Below, piece by piece: positions 16,860 through 24,553 of a DNA stretch of 64,000 bases (positions are counted from its first letter, which is position 1; every line of letters begins with the position of its first letter). The stretch is from assembly GCF_000407145.1 (NCBI RefSeq), contig NZ_KE136473.1, positions 62,001-126,000 on the forward strand, read 5' to 3'. The notes beneath the pieces were generated by a model, which saw only the letters and a program-made list of their open reading frames with translations, did no database searches and was not told the DNA's origin. This DNA comes from Enterococcus caccae ATCC BAA-1240. Lineage in GTDB: Bacteria; Bacillota; Bacilli; Lactobacillales; Enterococcaceae. Position numbers and translations under genes: made by a program.

Positions 16860-17642
16860 ATGGATGTTTTAGTGGTTTTACTCAAGTCTTTATTGATTGG
16901 GGGATTAGTAGGATTTGCAGCAGGAGCAGGGGCAGCAAGGATGTTCCATGCGCCAAGCACCCAAGGTTTAGGTGCTTTTAGAACATTAGGTGAAATGAAT
17001 GCATGTGAAGGGGATGCGGCCAGTCATTTTTCATTTGGATTAGGTTTTTTCTTTAATGCGTGGGCTTCAACAGTTGGAGCAGGAGCATTTACACAAGATG
17101 TGGATCACCGTGTCATTCCTAACTGGGCTGCGGCGGCTTTACTAGTGAAAAATAAAAATGTCGCTGAAACAATGCATAACCCTAAGAAAATGGGAATCTC
17201 TGGTGCGATTGTAGGAATGTTAGTTGTAGCTTTCTTGAATACAACTGCTTCAGCGATTCCAGAATCACTTCAAGTGACAGCGGTTGCCGTTTTAGTACCA
17301 GCAGCAAATTTGCTGATTAATACAGTAATGCCTGTTTTATTCTGGTTAGCAGCGATCGATGCTGGTAAACGCTCAGGTCTTTGGGCAACGATCTTCGGAG
17401 GTCTTGCAACAATGATTATGGGCAATGCAGTTCCAGGAGTAGTACTAGGTATTTTGATTGGTAAAGGTGTGGATGAAATCGGTTGGAATAAGGTGACGAA
17501 AAGTATGATGGCAGCAGTTATTTTATTATTTGTCTTTAGTGCCTTTTTCCGTGGATTTGATCTACAAATGATCGAAAGTTTCCGTTTGCAGATCCCAGGT
17601 TGGTTGCAAAATATGCATGACGTTTTTAGTGTAGGGAAATAG
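16860..17642 (+). CDS. DUF4311 membrane protein (EF_0832 type)
   Basis: Polytopic membrane protein of 260 aa with about six to seven hydrophobic segments, rich in Gly/Ala (GGLVGFAAGAGAARMF, GNAVPGVVLGILIGKG). Position and composition identify it as DUF4311 (TIGR03580). The start directly follows the DUF4312 stop, with GAAGGAGG inside the preceding gene. With DUF4310 it forms a two-protein membrane module; conserved acidic and His residues in EMNACEGDAASHF, between helices 1 and 2, are candidates for substrate contact. Transport function is inferred from topology and neighbours. Confidence 0.83.
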   Translation: MDVLVVLLKSLLIGGLVGFAAGAGAARMFHAPSTQGLGAFRTLGEMNACEGDAASHFSFGLGFFFNAWASTVGAGAFTQDVDHRVIPNWAAAALLVKNKNVAETMHNPKKMGISGAIVGMLVVAFLNTTASAIPESLQVTAVAVLVPAANLLINTVMPVLFWLAAIDAGKRSGLWATIFGGLATMIMGNAVPGVVLGILIGKGVDEIGWNKVTKSMMAAVILLFVFSAFFRGFDLQMIESFRLQIPGWLQNMHDVFSVGK

Positions 17643-17666
17643 TGAAAGGGAAAGTGAGGAACAGTG

Positions 17667-18329
17667 ATGGATGAAATAGTAGAATTAGAAAAAAAGAATT
17701 TTTGGTTTGCTGATTGGTCATTCCCGATCTTAGTTGGATTATTATCAGCTGGTGTATTTGCTGGAACGCATATGTATTTTGAACATGGTGTTGGAGCTTT
17801 CAATGAAGTGGCGATTGTTGCGATGCTCAAAGCTGGAATGGACGGTGGTTCATATGGTGCGGCAGCAGCATTTGGTGCGAGTTTCTTATTTGCACGAATT
17901 TTGGAAGGTTCGCTTGTGGGGATTTTAGATATTGGTGGTGCGATTTTAACGGGTGTTGGAATTGGAGTTCCTGCTATTCTATTAAGTATGGGGATTACAG
18001 CGCCAGTTGAAAACTTTGGACTGTCTTTATTAACTGGAATGATCCTCGGTCTGATCATTGGTGGAATTATTATTATGATCCGTAAGTTTACGATCAATCA
18101 GTCGAATTCTACTTTTGGGGCAGATGTTATGATGGGAGCAGGGAATGCTTCTGGTCGTTTCTTAGGACCTCTGATCATTATTAGTGCATGTGGAGCCTCT
18201 GCCCCAATCGGTATTGGTTCAATTATCGGTGCTGTGATTTTCTATGTCTGGAAAAAACCTATCGCTGGTGGCGCTATTTTAGGCGCAATGATCTTTGGTG
18301 CAATATTCCCGGTTGATTTACCTAGTTAA
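17667..18329 (+). CDS. DUF4310 membrane protein (EF_0833 type)
   Basis: Polytopic membrane protein of 220 aa (TIGR03579/DUF4310 by context). Five to six hydrophobic segments are visible, with Gly-rich re-entrant-like stretches (AGMDGGSYGAAAAFGASF, GADVMMGAGNASGRFLGP). AGTGAGG lies seven bases before ATG 17667; GTG 17664 is an alternative. It closes the first half of the cluster. An internal promoter and a 120-base gap follow before the EIIC gene. It is presumed to pair with DUF4311 in the membrane. Confidence 0.83.
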   Translation: MDEIVELEKKNFWFADWSFPILVGLLSAGVFAGTHMYFEHGVGAFNEVAIVAMLKAGMDGGSYGAAAAFGASFLFARILEGSLVGILDIGGAILTGVGIGVPAILLSMGITAPVENFGLSLLTGMILGLIIGGIIIMIRKFTINQSNSTFGADVMMGAGNASGRFLGPLIIISACGASAPIGIGSIIGAVIFYVWKKPIAGGAILGAMIFGAIFPVDLPS

Positions 18330-18340
18330 GATCGATTAAA

Positions 18341-18393
18341 GTTGCACTTTTCTTTTGAAAACCGTTTACATTATAATGTTACCATGTTATTAT
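18341..18393 (+). promoter_or_regulatory. Internal promoter with GTTGCACTT site and weak cre-like sequence
   Basis: GTTGCACTT at 18341-18349 repeats the half site of the inverted repeat at 13561-13582. It is followed by TTTACA (18365-18370), a 17-base spacer and TATTAT (18388-18393), a good sigma-A promoter. GAAAACCGTTTACA overlapping the -35 resembles a CcpA site (cre) with two mismatches to the core consensus. It suggests separate activation and catabolite control of the downstream half of the cluster. Confidence 0.5.
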
Positions 18394-18452
18394 GAATGAG
18401 AAATAATTTGATTTTTTATTCATAATACTATTTTGAACGGGGGACAAAAGAA

Positions 18453-19772
18453 ATGAATGGTTTTGTGCAGTGGATGGAAGTAAAATTGATGCCGGTTGCG
18501 AATAAATTTGGTTCGCAGCGGCATATGACAGCGATCAGAAAAGGACTTATCGCAACGATGCCTTTAACGATCGTGGGTGCCTTTTTTACAGTATTTCAGA
18601 ATATTCCAATTGATGCGTATATGAAATTTATTGAACCGTATCAAGCAGTTTTGGATATTCCGTCACGTTATACAATGGGGATCTTAGCTCTTTATGCAAC
18701 ATTTGGGATTGCTTCTTCTTTAGCAACGAGTTACAAGTTGGATTCCTTAACGTGCGGGATTTTAGCAGTGATGGCCTTTTTAGTCACAGCAGCACCTCCA
18801 ACACGTGTTTTTGAAGACGTGAAAGATGTTATTGGTGCAGGGCGTTATATTAATTTAGCCAATATCGGTTCTGCTTCATTGTTTGGCGCGATCGTTACAG
18901 CGCTTGTTTCGGTAGAAATTTATCGTTTCTTTATTCAAAAGGACATTACGATAAAAATGCCTGATGGTGTTCCACCAGAAGTGTCTAACTCATTTATTGC
19001 GTTGATTCCTGGAGCGGTGATTTTATTACTATTTTGGGTGATTCGTCACGTTATCGGTTTTGATTTAAATGGATTTTTAAGTACATTACTAATGCCTTTG
19101 AAAGATACCTTAGCTGGGAATAGCTTATTTGGTGGATTACTTACAGTCTTCTTGATTTGTTTCTTCTGGGTTTTAGGAATTCACGGACCAGCAATCATGG
19201 GACCTGTGATCAGACCGTTTTGGGATATGTCGATTGCTGAGAATACACTTGCTTTCCAAGAAGGTGCCTCTGTTCATAATTTACCGAATATTTTCACTGA
19301 ACAATTTTTACAATGGTTTATTTGGATCGGTGGAGCCGGTACTACTTTAGCTTTAGTCGTTTTAATGATGTTTTCTAAATCAACATACTTGAAAAGTTTA
19401 GGACGTTTGTCCTTCTTGCCAGGATTATTCAATATTAATGAACCTGTGATTTTTGGTACACCGATCGTGATGAATCCGATTTTGGGAATTCCATTTATCG
19501 TGGCACCACTGATCACAACAACATTTTCATATTTTCTAACAGTGACCAATGTGATTCCAATGATGGCAGCGCGTTTACCATTTGCAATACCTGCGCCGAT
19601 TGCTGCTTGGATGAGTACAAACTGGAGCGTTCCAGCAGCACTGCTTGTCTGTGTCAATTTCGCGATTACTTTGGCGATTTACTACCCGTTCTTCAAAGTA
19701 TATGAAAAACAACAATTAGACAAAGAAGCAGAAGAGTTGGCAGCAGAACAAAAAGCAAAAGCAGCTGCTTAA
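18453..19772 (+). CDS. PTS EIIC, lactose/cellobiose family, without its own EIIA/EIIB
   Basis: Sugar permease of the Lac/Cel family (CelB/LicC-like), 439 aa, with some eight to ten membrane segments. GIHGPAIMGPVIRP (around residue 245) and NEPVIFGTPIVMNP (around 330) are the family's substrate-site signatures. Length is typical. Remarkably, no EIIA or EIIB gene of this family lies in the cluster, so phosphoryl transfer must come from elsewhere, from the small SFCGS/PRD proteins, or not occur at all. Its own promoter lies at 18365-18393. The family imports disaccharides such as cellobiose, lactose or chitobiose as phospho-sugars. Confidence 0.88.
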   Translation: MNGFVQWMEVKLMPVANKFGSQRHMTAIRKGLIATMPLTIVGAFFTVFQNIPIDAYMKFIEPYQAVLDIPSRYTMGILALYATFGIASSLATSYKLDSLTCGILAVMAFLVTAAPPTRVFEDVKDVIGAGRYINLANIGSASLFGAIVTALVSVEIYRFFIQKDITIKMPDGVPPEVSNSFIALIPGAVILLLFWVIRHVIGFDLNGFLSTLLMPLKDTLAGNSLFGGLLTVFLICFFWVLGIHGPAIMGPVIRPFWDMSIAENTLAFQEGASVHNLPNIFTEQFLQWFIWIGGAGTTLALVVLMMFSKSTYLKSLGRLSFLPGLFNINEPVIFGTPIVMNPILGIPFIVAPLITTTFSYFLTVTNVIPMMAARLPFAIPAPIAAWMSTNWSVPAALLVCVNFAITLAIYYPFFKVYEKQQLDKEAEELAAEQKAKAAA

Positions 19773-19811
19773 TTGAGATAGAGAGGGAGGGGAGTAGCTT
19801 TACTGCCCTCT

Positions 19812-20078
19812 TTGGTGATGAAGGTTATGATAATTTGGTTCATCGTATTTTTTATTTTTAGTCAAGTAATGATTGAAAGAAAATGGCTGCCTGAAAAATT
19901 TATGGATTTAAGGCTACTGCATCTATGTGTTGCTTCAATTGGTTTGATTTTCTTAGCGATTGTGGTAGGAATTTTAGTCAAGCAACCAATAGTTGTAGTA
20001 GGAACCGTCACTATTTTTTGTAGTTCAGTCCTTTCTTGGAAATATCGTAATAAATTCGACCATATAAAGCGAGGGTAA
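19812..20078 (+). CDS. Small membrane protein of the sugar cluster
   Basis: Unrecognised 88-aa protein with three hydrophobic helices (MIIWFIVFFIFSQVMI, LCVASIGLIFLAIVVGILV, IVVVGTVTIFCSSVL) and a short basic tail. It lies 40 bases after EIIC and 5 bases before the DUF871 gene. The start is unclear: TTG 19812, GTG 19815 or ATG 19818; GGGAGGGGAG sits 16-22 bases upstream, longer than usual. Probably an accessory of the permease. No known family comes to mind. Confidence 0.6.
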   Translation: MVMKVMIIWFIVFFIFSQVMIERKWLPEKFMDLRLLHLCVASIGLIFLAIVVGILVKQPIVVVGTVTIFCSSVLSWKYRNKFDHIKRG

Positions 20079-20083
20079 AAGAA

Positions 20084-21172
20084 ATGAAAAGAGCATTAGG
20101 TGTATCTGTTTATCCAGATCATAGTGATATAGAAAAAGATAAAGCTTATTTAAAAAAAGCCAGTGAATGTGGATTTTCACGGATCTTTATGAGCATGCTA
20201 GAAGTAACCGAAGGCAAAGAAGTCGTAAAGGAAAAATTTAAATCATTGATTTCTTATGCAAAGGGCTTAGGTTATGAAACGATTTTAGATGTGGCACCAA
20301 ACATTTTTGATGAGTTACAAATTTCATATGATGATTTAACATTCTTTTATGAAACTGGAGCAGACGGTATCCGTTTAGATGCAGGCTTTGACGGAAACAA
20401 AGAAGCGAAGCTAACATTTAATCCATTCGAGTTAGCCATTGAATTAAATATGAGTAACGATGTAGCATATCTGGATAATATTTTAACTTATGAAGCAAAT
20501 GTTCCGTTTCTTTATGGGTGTCACAATTTTTATCCGCAAGAAGGGACTGCTTTGCCTTACGATTTCTTTGAGCGGTGTAGTGTGCGTTTTAAAAAACATG
20601 GAATTCGGACAGCAGCATTTATCAATTCACAAGCGGGTAAAATCGGTCCTTGGGATGTTAATGATGGCTTACCAACACTTGAAATGCACCGCCATTTACC
20701 AGTAGATGTCCAAACAAAACATCTATTTGCAACGGGTTTGATCGATGATGTGATTATTGGCAATGCCTATGCATCTGATGAAGAGTTAGAATTGTTAGGC
20801 AGTTTAAATCGCTATCAATTAGAATTAGCAGTTGAATTTACTGAACAGGCAAGCGAGCTTGAAAAAGAAATCGTGTTGACGGAACAACACTTCCGCCGCG
20901 GAGATATCACTGATCAAGTAGTTCGTTCAACCGAAGTTCGTAAAAAATACAAAAATGATGCCAATCCTGCTCATGACAATACACAAGAATTTCAAGTCGG
21001 AGATGTTGTGATCGGCAACGATGCATTTGGGAAATACAAAAATGAGCTGCAAATTGTTTTACAGCCGCATTCAGACGACCGTAAAAACAAGGTAGGTCAA
21101 ATAACAGAGAAAGAATTGTTGTTGTTGGATTTTGTAAAACCCTGGACAAAATTTAGATTTAAAGAAAAGTAG
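20084..21172 (+). CDS. DUF871/MupG-like glycoside hydrolase
   Basis: Protein of 362 aa in the DUF871 family, whose characterised member MupG of Staphylococcus aureus is a cytosolic 6-phospho-N-acetylmuramidase. The N-terminal TIM barrel (residues 1-240) starts ALGVSVYPDHSD and contains GADGIRLDAGFDG and the HNFYPQEGTAL motif; a C-terminal beta domain (about 245-362) follows, FQVGDVVIGNDAFGKY. AGCGAGG is upstream. In this operon it would cleave a phosphorylated disaccharide delivered by the PTS. Whether the substrate contains MurNAc-6-P or another 6-phospho sugar cannot be told; no MurQ etherase is present, which argues for a different sugar. Confidence 0.82.
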   Translation: MKRALGVSVYPDHSDIEKDKAYLKKASECGFSRIFMSMLEVTEGKEVVKEKFKSLISYAKGLGYETILDVAPNIFDELQISYDDLTFFYETGADGIRLDAGFDGNKEAKLTFNPFELAIELNMSNDVAYLDNILTYEANVPFLYGCHNFYPQEGTALPYDFFERCSVRFKKHGIRTAAFINSQAGKIGPWDVNDGLPTLEMHRHLPVDVQTKHLFATGLIDDVIIGNAYASDEELELLGSLNRYQLELAVEFTEQASELEKEIVLTEQHFRRGDITDQVVRSTEVRKKYKNDANPAHDNTQEFQVGDVVIGNDAFGKYKNELQIVLQPHSDDRKNKVGQITEKELLLLDFVKPWTKFRFKEK

Positions 21173-21180
21173 GGGATAAA

Positions 21181-22290
21181 ATGAGTTACGACTTAATTAT
21201 AAAAAATGGGAGAACAATTGAAGGTAAACCGATAGAAATAGCAATAAATGCTGGGAAAATCGCAAAAGTTGCGGATAAAATCGAAGCAGATGGGAAAGAA
21301 TTGATCGAACTATCAGCTGATACCTATCTATCAGCTGGTTGGATCGATGATCATGTTCACTGTTTTGAAAAGATGACTTTGTATTATGATTTTCCAGATG
21401 AAATTGGTGTGAAAAAAGGCGTAACAACAGTAATCGATGCAGGTACAACAGGCGCTGAAAATATCCATGAATTTTATGACCTAGCCAAACAAGCAAAAAC
21501 TAATGTTTATGCGTTAGTGAATATTTCGAAATGGGGCATTGTTGAGCAAGATGAATTGGCAGATCTTAGTAAGGTAAAAGAAGAGCTCGTTCATAAGGTG
21601 TTGACTGAATTGCCTGATTTTGTTGTAGGGATCAAGGCGCGTATGAGTAAAACAGTGATCGGTGACAATGGGATCACTCCTTTAGAGATGGCGAAGAAGA
21701 TTCAAAAGGAAAACAATGACCTGCCGCTTATGGTGCATATTGGATCAGCTCCTCCAGAGCTAAACGAGATACTAGCTCATATGACAAAAGGGGATGTGTT
21801 GACCCATTGCTTTAATGGAAAACCCAATGGTATTTTAGATCAGTCAACAAATAAAGTTAAAGATTTTGCTTGGGCTGCCTATAATAAAGGTGTTGTATTT
21901 GATATTGGTCATGGGACGGATAGTTTTAATTTCCATGTTGCTGAAACAGCTTTAGCAGAAGGTATGGAAGCAACTTCGATCAGTACAGATATTTACATCC
22001 GTAATCGTGAAAAAGGTCCAGTTCATGATTTAGCCACTACGATGGAAAAATTACGTGTGGTTGGCTATGAGTGGCCTGAAATTATTGAAAAAGTGACCGC
22101 AGCACCTGCTGAAAACTTCCGTTTTGAGACAAAAGGTCATTTAAAAGAAGGCTATGACGGAGATATCACAATTTTTACGATTGAAGCTGGCCAAAAGACA
22201 TTGACTGATTCAAACGGATTTACCAGAGAAGCAAAAGAATTGATCAAACCTGTAAAAACCATTATTGGAGGAACAGTTTATGACAATTAG
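21181..22290 (+). CDS. Amidohydrolase/deacetylase family metallohydrolase
   Basis: Metal-dependent amidohydrolase-superfamily enzyme of 369 aa. Visible metal ligands: the HxH-like DDHVHCF at about residue 58, the bridging Lys in GIKARMSK (~156), His in LMVHIGSAPPE (~184), His in LTHCFNGKP (~203) and the catalytic Asp in SISTDIYIRN (~265). Such proteins next to DgaE-type lyases are annotated as deacetylases. I infer it removes an N-acetyl group from an amino sugar (acid) before the lyase acts. ATG 21181 follows AGGGGATAA; the 3' end overlaps the next gene by eleven bases, giving translational coupling. Confidence 0.85.
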   Translation: MSYDLIIKNGRTIEGKPIEIAINAGKIAKVADKIEADGKELIELSADTYLSAGWIDDHVHCFEKMTLYYDFPDEIGVKKGVTTVIDAGTTGAENIHEFYDLAKQAKTNVYALVNISKWGIVEQDELADLSKVKEELVHKVLTELPDFVVGIKARMSKTVIGDNGITPLEMAKKIQKENNDLPLMVHIGSAPPELNEILAHMTKGDVLTHCFNGKPNGILDQSTNKVKDFAWAAYNKGVVFDIGHGTDSFNFHVAETALAEGMEATSISTDIYIRNREKGPVHDLATTMEKLRVVGYEWPEIIEKVTAAPAENFRFETKGHLKEGYDGDITIFTIEAGQKTLTDSNGFTREAKELIKPVKTIIGGTVYDN

Positions 22291-23374
22291 TTATGAAAAA
22301 TTCAATCTAAAAGAAGTCATCAATGCCTCAGGGAAAATGACGATCTTAGGCGTATCGAAAGTCTCAGAGAATGTCTTAGCCGCGCAAAAATTCGGTGGGG
22401 AACATTTCTTTGAGATGAGTGAGTTAAGCATTCAAACAGGCGCTTACCTAGCTAAATTATTGACTGTCGAAGATGCTCAAGTCGTTTCTTCCGCATCCGC
22501 TGGTATCGCCCAAAGTGTGGCAGCCTTGATCGGTGAAGGTTCAGTGTATCACGCCTATCATCCATACACAGATAAAATCACCAAACGTGAAATTATCTTA
22601 CCTAAAGGGCATAACGTAGATTACGGCACGCCCGTTGAAGTAATGGTCGAACAAGGTGGGGGACAAGTTGTGGAAGCAGGCTATGCCAATATGTGTTCAC
22701 CTGAACATATTGAAACGATGATTACCGATCAAACCGCAGCGATTCTCTACATTAAGAGCCATCACACTGTTCAAAAAAGTATGTTAAGTGTGGAAGAAGC
22801 CGCGACAGTTGCGAAGGCTCATAAGTTACCATTGATCGTTGATGCCGCAGCGGAAGAAGATCTATTCAAATACATCGAAGCAGGCGCAGATCTAGTGATC
22901 TACAGTGGGGCCAAAGCTATCGAAGGACCAAGTGCAGGACTTGTGATCGGCAAAAAAGCCTATATCGAATGGATCCGCCTACAAGGAAAAGGCATCGGCC
23001 GCGCAATGAAAATCGGTAAAGATAATATCTTAGGTTTTACCCAAGCGGTAGAAGATTATGTGAAAAACGGCAGTGAAGCAGGGGATTCCATGCAAGCACG
23101 CTTAGCACCATTTATCGCAGCATTAAATCAAATAAACAATATTGAAGCCAAAAGCGTTCAAGATGGCGCTGGCAGAGATATTTACAGAGCGAGTATCAAG
23201 GTCAGTGGAGAAAAGTCAGCGAAAGCAGTCATCCAAGAATTAAAAGCTGAAAGTCCCGCTATTTATACCCGAGAATACCAAGCCAACAACGGAATCATCG
23301 AATTCGATATCCGTTCTGTCAATGAAGAAGAAATGACTAAAATCGTGACTCGTTTAACCGAGATCATGAATTAA
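22280..23374 (+). CDS. DgaE-family PLP-dependent ammonia lyase
   Basis: Fold-type-I PLP enzyme of 364 aa related to SelA, like Salmonella DgaE (2-amino-2-deoxy-D-gluconate-6-phosphate ammonia lyase), which makes 2-keto-3-deoxygluconate-6-phosphate. The PLP lysine is in IYSGAKAIEGPSAG (about residue 213), preceded by the cofactor Asp in LIVDAAAEED. TTGGAGG lies nine bases before ATG 22280, inside the upstream gene. From here through the aldolase the codons end in C noticeably more often (ATC, GCC, GGC) than in neighbouring genes. Substrate assignment follows from the family and the next gene. Confidence 0.85.
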   Translation: MTISYEKFNLKEVINASGKMTILGVSKVSENVLAAQKFGGEHFFEMSELSIQTGAYLAKLLTVEDAQVVSSASAGIAQSVAALIGEGSVYHAYHPYTDKITKREIILPKGHNVDYGTPVEVMVEQGGGQVVEAGYANMCSPEHIETMITDQTAAILYIKSHHTVQKSMLSVEEAATVAKAHKLPLIVDAAAEEDLFKYIEAGADLVIYSGAKAIEGPSAGLVIGKKAYIEWIRLQGKGIGRAMKIGKDNILGFTQAVEDYVKNGSEAGDSMQARLAPFIAALNQINNIEAKSVQDGAGRDIYRASIKVSGEKSAKAVIQELKAESPAIYTREYQANNGIIEFDIRSVNEEEMTKIVTRLTEIMN

Positions 23375-23402
23375 AAAACTACTAAACAGGAGTGAATCAA
23401 CC

Positions 23403-24146
23403 ATGACATTAACACCAAACTATTTAGAAGACCGTATTTGCCTAAACGTTTTAGCCAACTCAGTAGAAAACGCAAAAGACTGTTACGAAGCTGCCGAAGG
23501 GCATATCGTTTTAGGGGTTCTTTCAAAAAATTATCCAACCGATGAAGCCGCAATCGAAGACATGAAAAAATACGCCGCAGAAACCAATAACGCGTTATCA
23601 GTTGGCTTAGGTGCAGGCGATCCAAACCAAAGCCAAATGGTGTCAAGAATCTCAAAAGAACTACAACCACAACACGTCAACCAAGTCTTTACAGGCGTTG
23701 GGACATCTCGTGCTTTATTAGGTCAAAATGACACGATCGTTAATGGCTTAGTCTCACCAACAGGCAAAGTCGGTATCGTCAATATCGCCACAGGTCCCTT
23801 AAGTTCCCAAACACCAGCAGGTGAAGTGACGATCGAAACAGCGATTCGTTTATTACAAGATATGGGCGGTAGCTCTATCAAATTCTTCCCTATGAAAGGA
23901 TTAGCGCATATCGAAGAATACAAAGCAGTCGCAGAGGCCTGTGCCAAATATGATTTCTACCTAGAACCAACAGGAGGCATCGATTTAGAAAACTTTGAAG
24001 AAATCGTGCAAATCGCAGTGGACGCAGGCGTGAAAAAGATCATCCCTCACGTATACAGCTCAATCATCGACTCAGAAACAGGCGATACAAGACCAGAAGA
24101 TGTGAAAACATTACTAGGTATGATTAAAAATACGTTGAACAACTAA
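23403..24146 (+). CDS. KDGP aldolase family protein (DgaF-like)
   Basis: Class-I aldolase of 247 aa (TIGR03581/EF_0839 group, DgaF-like). It splits 2-keto-3-deoxy-6-phosphogluconate into pyruvate and glyceraldehyde-3-phosphate. The likely Schiff-base Lys is in GGSSIKFFPMKGL (around residue 157), and the phosphate-binding EPTGGIDLENF follows. The start follows ACAGGAG. The gene ends exactly where a 121-bp tandem repeat begins. It is the step that delivers the cluster's carbon to glycolysis. Confidence 0.87.
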   Translation: MTLTPNYLEDRICLNVLANSVENAKDCYEAAEGHIVLGVLSKNYPTDEAAIEDMKKYAAETNNALSVGLGAGDPNQSQMVSRISKELQPQHVNQVFTGVGTSRALLGQNDTIVNGLVSPTGKVGIVNIATGPLSSQTPAGEVTIETAIRLLQDMGGSSIKFFPMKGLAHIEEYKAVAEACAKYDFYLEPTGGIDLENFEEIVQIAVDAGVKKIIPHVYSSIIDSETGDTRPEDVKTLLGMIKNTLNN

Positions 24147-24475
24147 AAGCAGAATGAGCTCGATTAGGGCTGACAGAAAAATAGGGAAAGTTGACTGTGG
24201 TGTATTGTGCCACGGCTCACTTTCATCTTTTTTCCGAAGCACTAGCTCATGAAGCTAGATAAACTAAAAGCTGAATGAGCTCGTTCAGGGCTGACAGAAA
24301 AATAGGGAAAGTTGATTGTGGCGTATTGTGCCACGGCTCACTTTCATCTTTTTTCCGAAGCACTAGCTCATGAAGCTAGATAAGCTAAAAGCAGAATGAG
24401 CTCGTTCAGGGCTGACATAAAAATAGGAAAAACTTGACTGTGTTGTACCACAGTCAAGTTTTATCATCTTTCTGA
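24141..24475 (+). repeat. 121-bp tandem duplication of a family-2 element
   Basis: Two nearly identical 121-bp units (24141-24261 and 24262-24382, only a few differences) and a third, diverged partial unit to about 24475. Each unit contains AGCTAAAAG-like and GAATGAGCTCG words, CTGACAGAAAAATAGGGAAAG, a palindrome around TGTGGTGTATTGTGCCACGG, CTTTCATCTTTTTTCCGAAG and CATGAAGCTAG. The first unit overlaps the aldolase stop codon. The reverse complement matches the copy at 27600-27735. Confidence 0.85.
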
Positions 24476-24553
24476 AATCCTTCAATCCTTTGAGCTTTAG
24501 CTCTTAGAAATTGTTGAGATTGAAGCAAAGCTAGGAAATAGGAAGGGGTCGAC

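Noticed and set aside
17270-18097. Long open frame (275 codons) on the minus strand across DUF4311/DUF4310
   Set aside because: Pro/Ile/Thr-rich composition typical of the antisense of Gly/Ala-rich membrane genes; no ribosome binding site; the plus-strand genes are well supported.
24141-24475. CRISPR-like spaced repeats
   Set aside because: Units are 121 bp, directly tandem and without unique spacers, and there are no cas genes.
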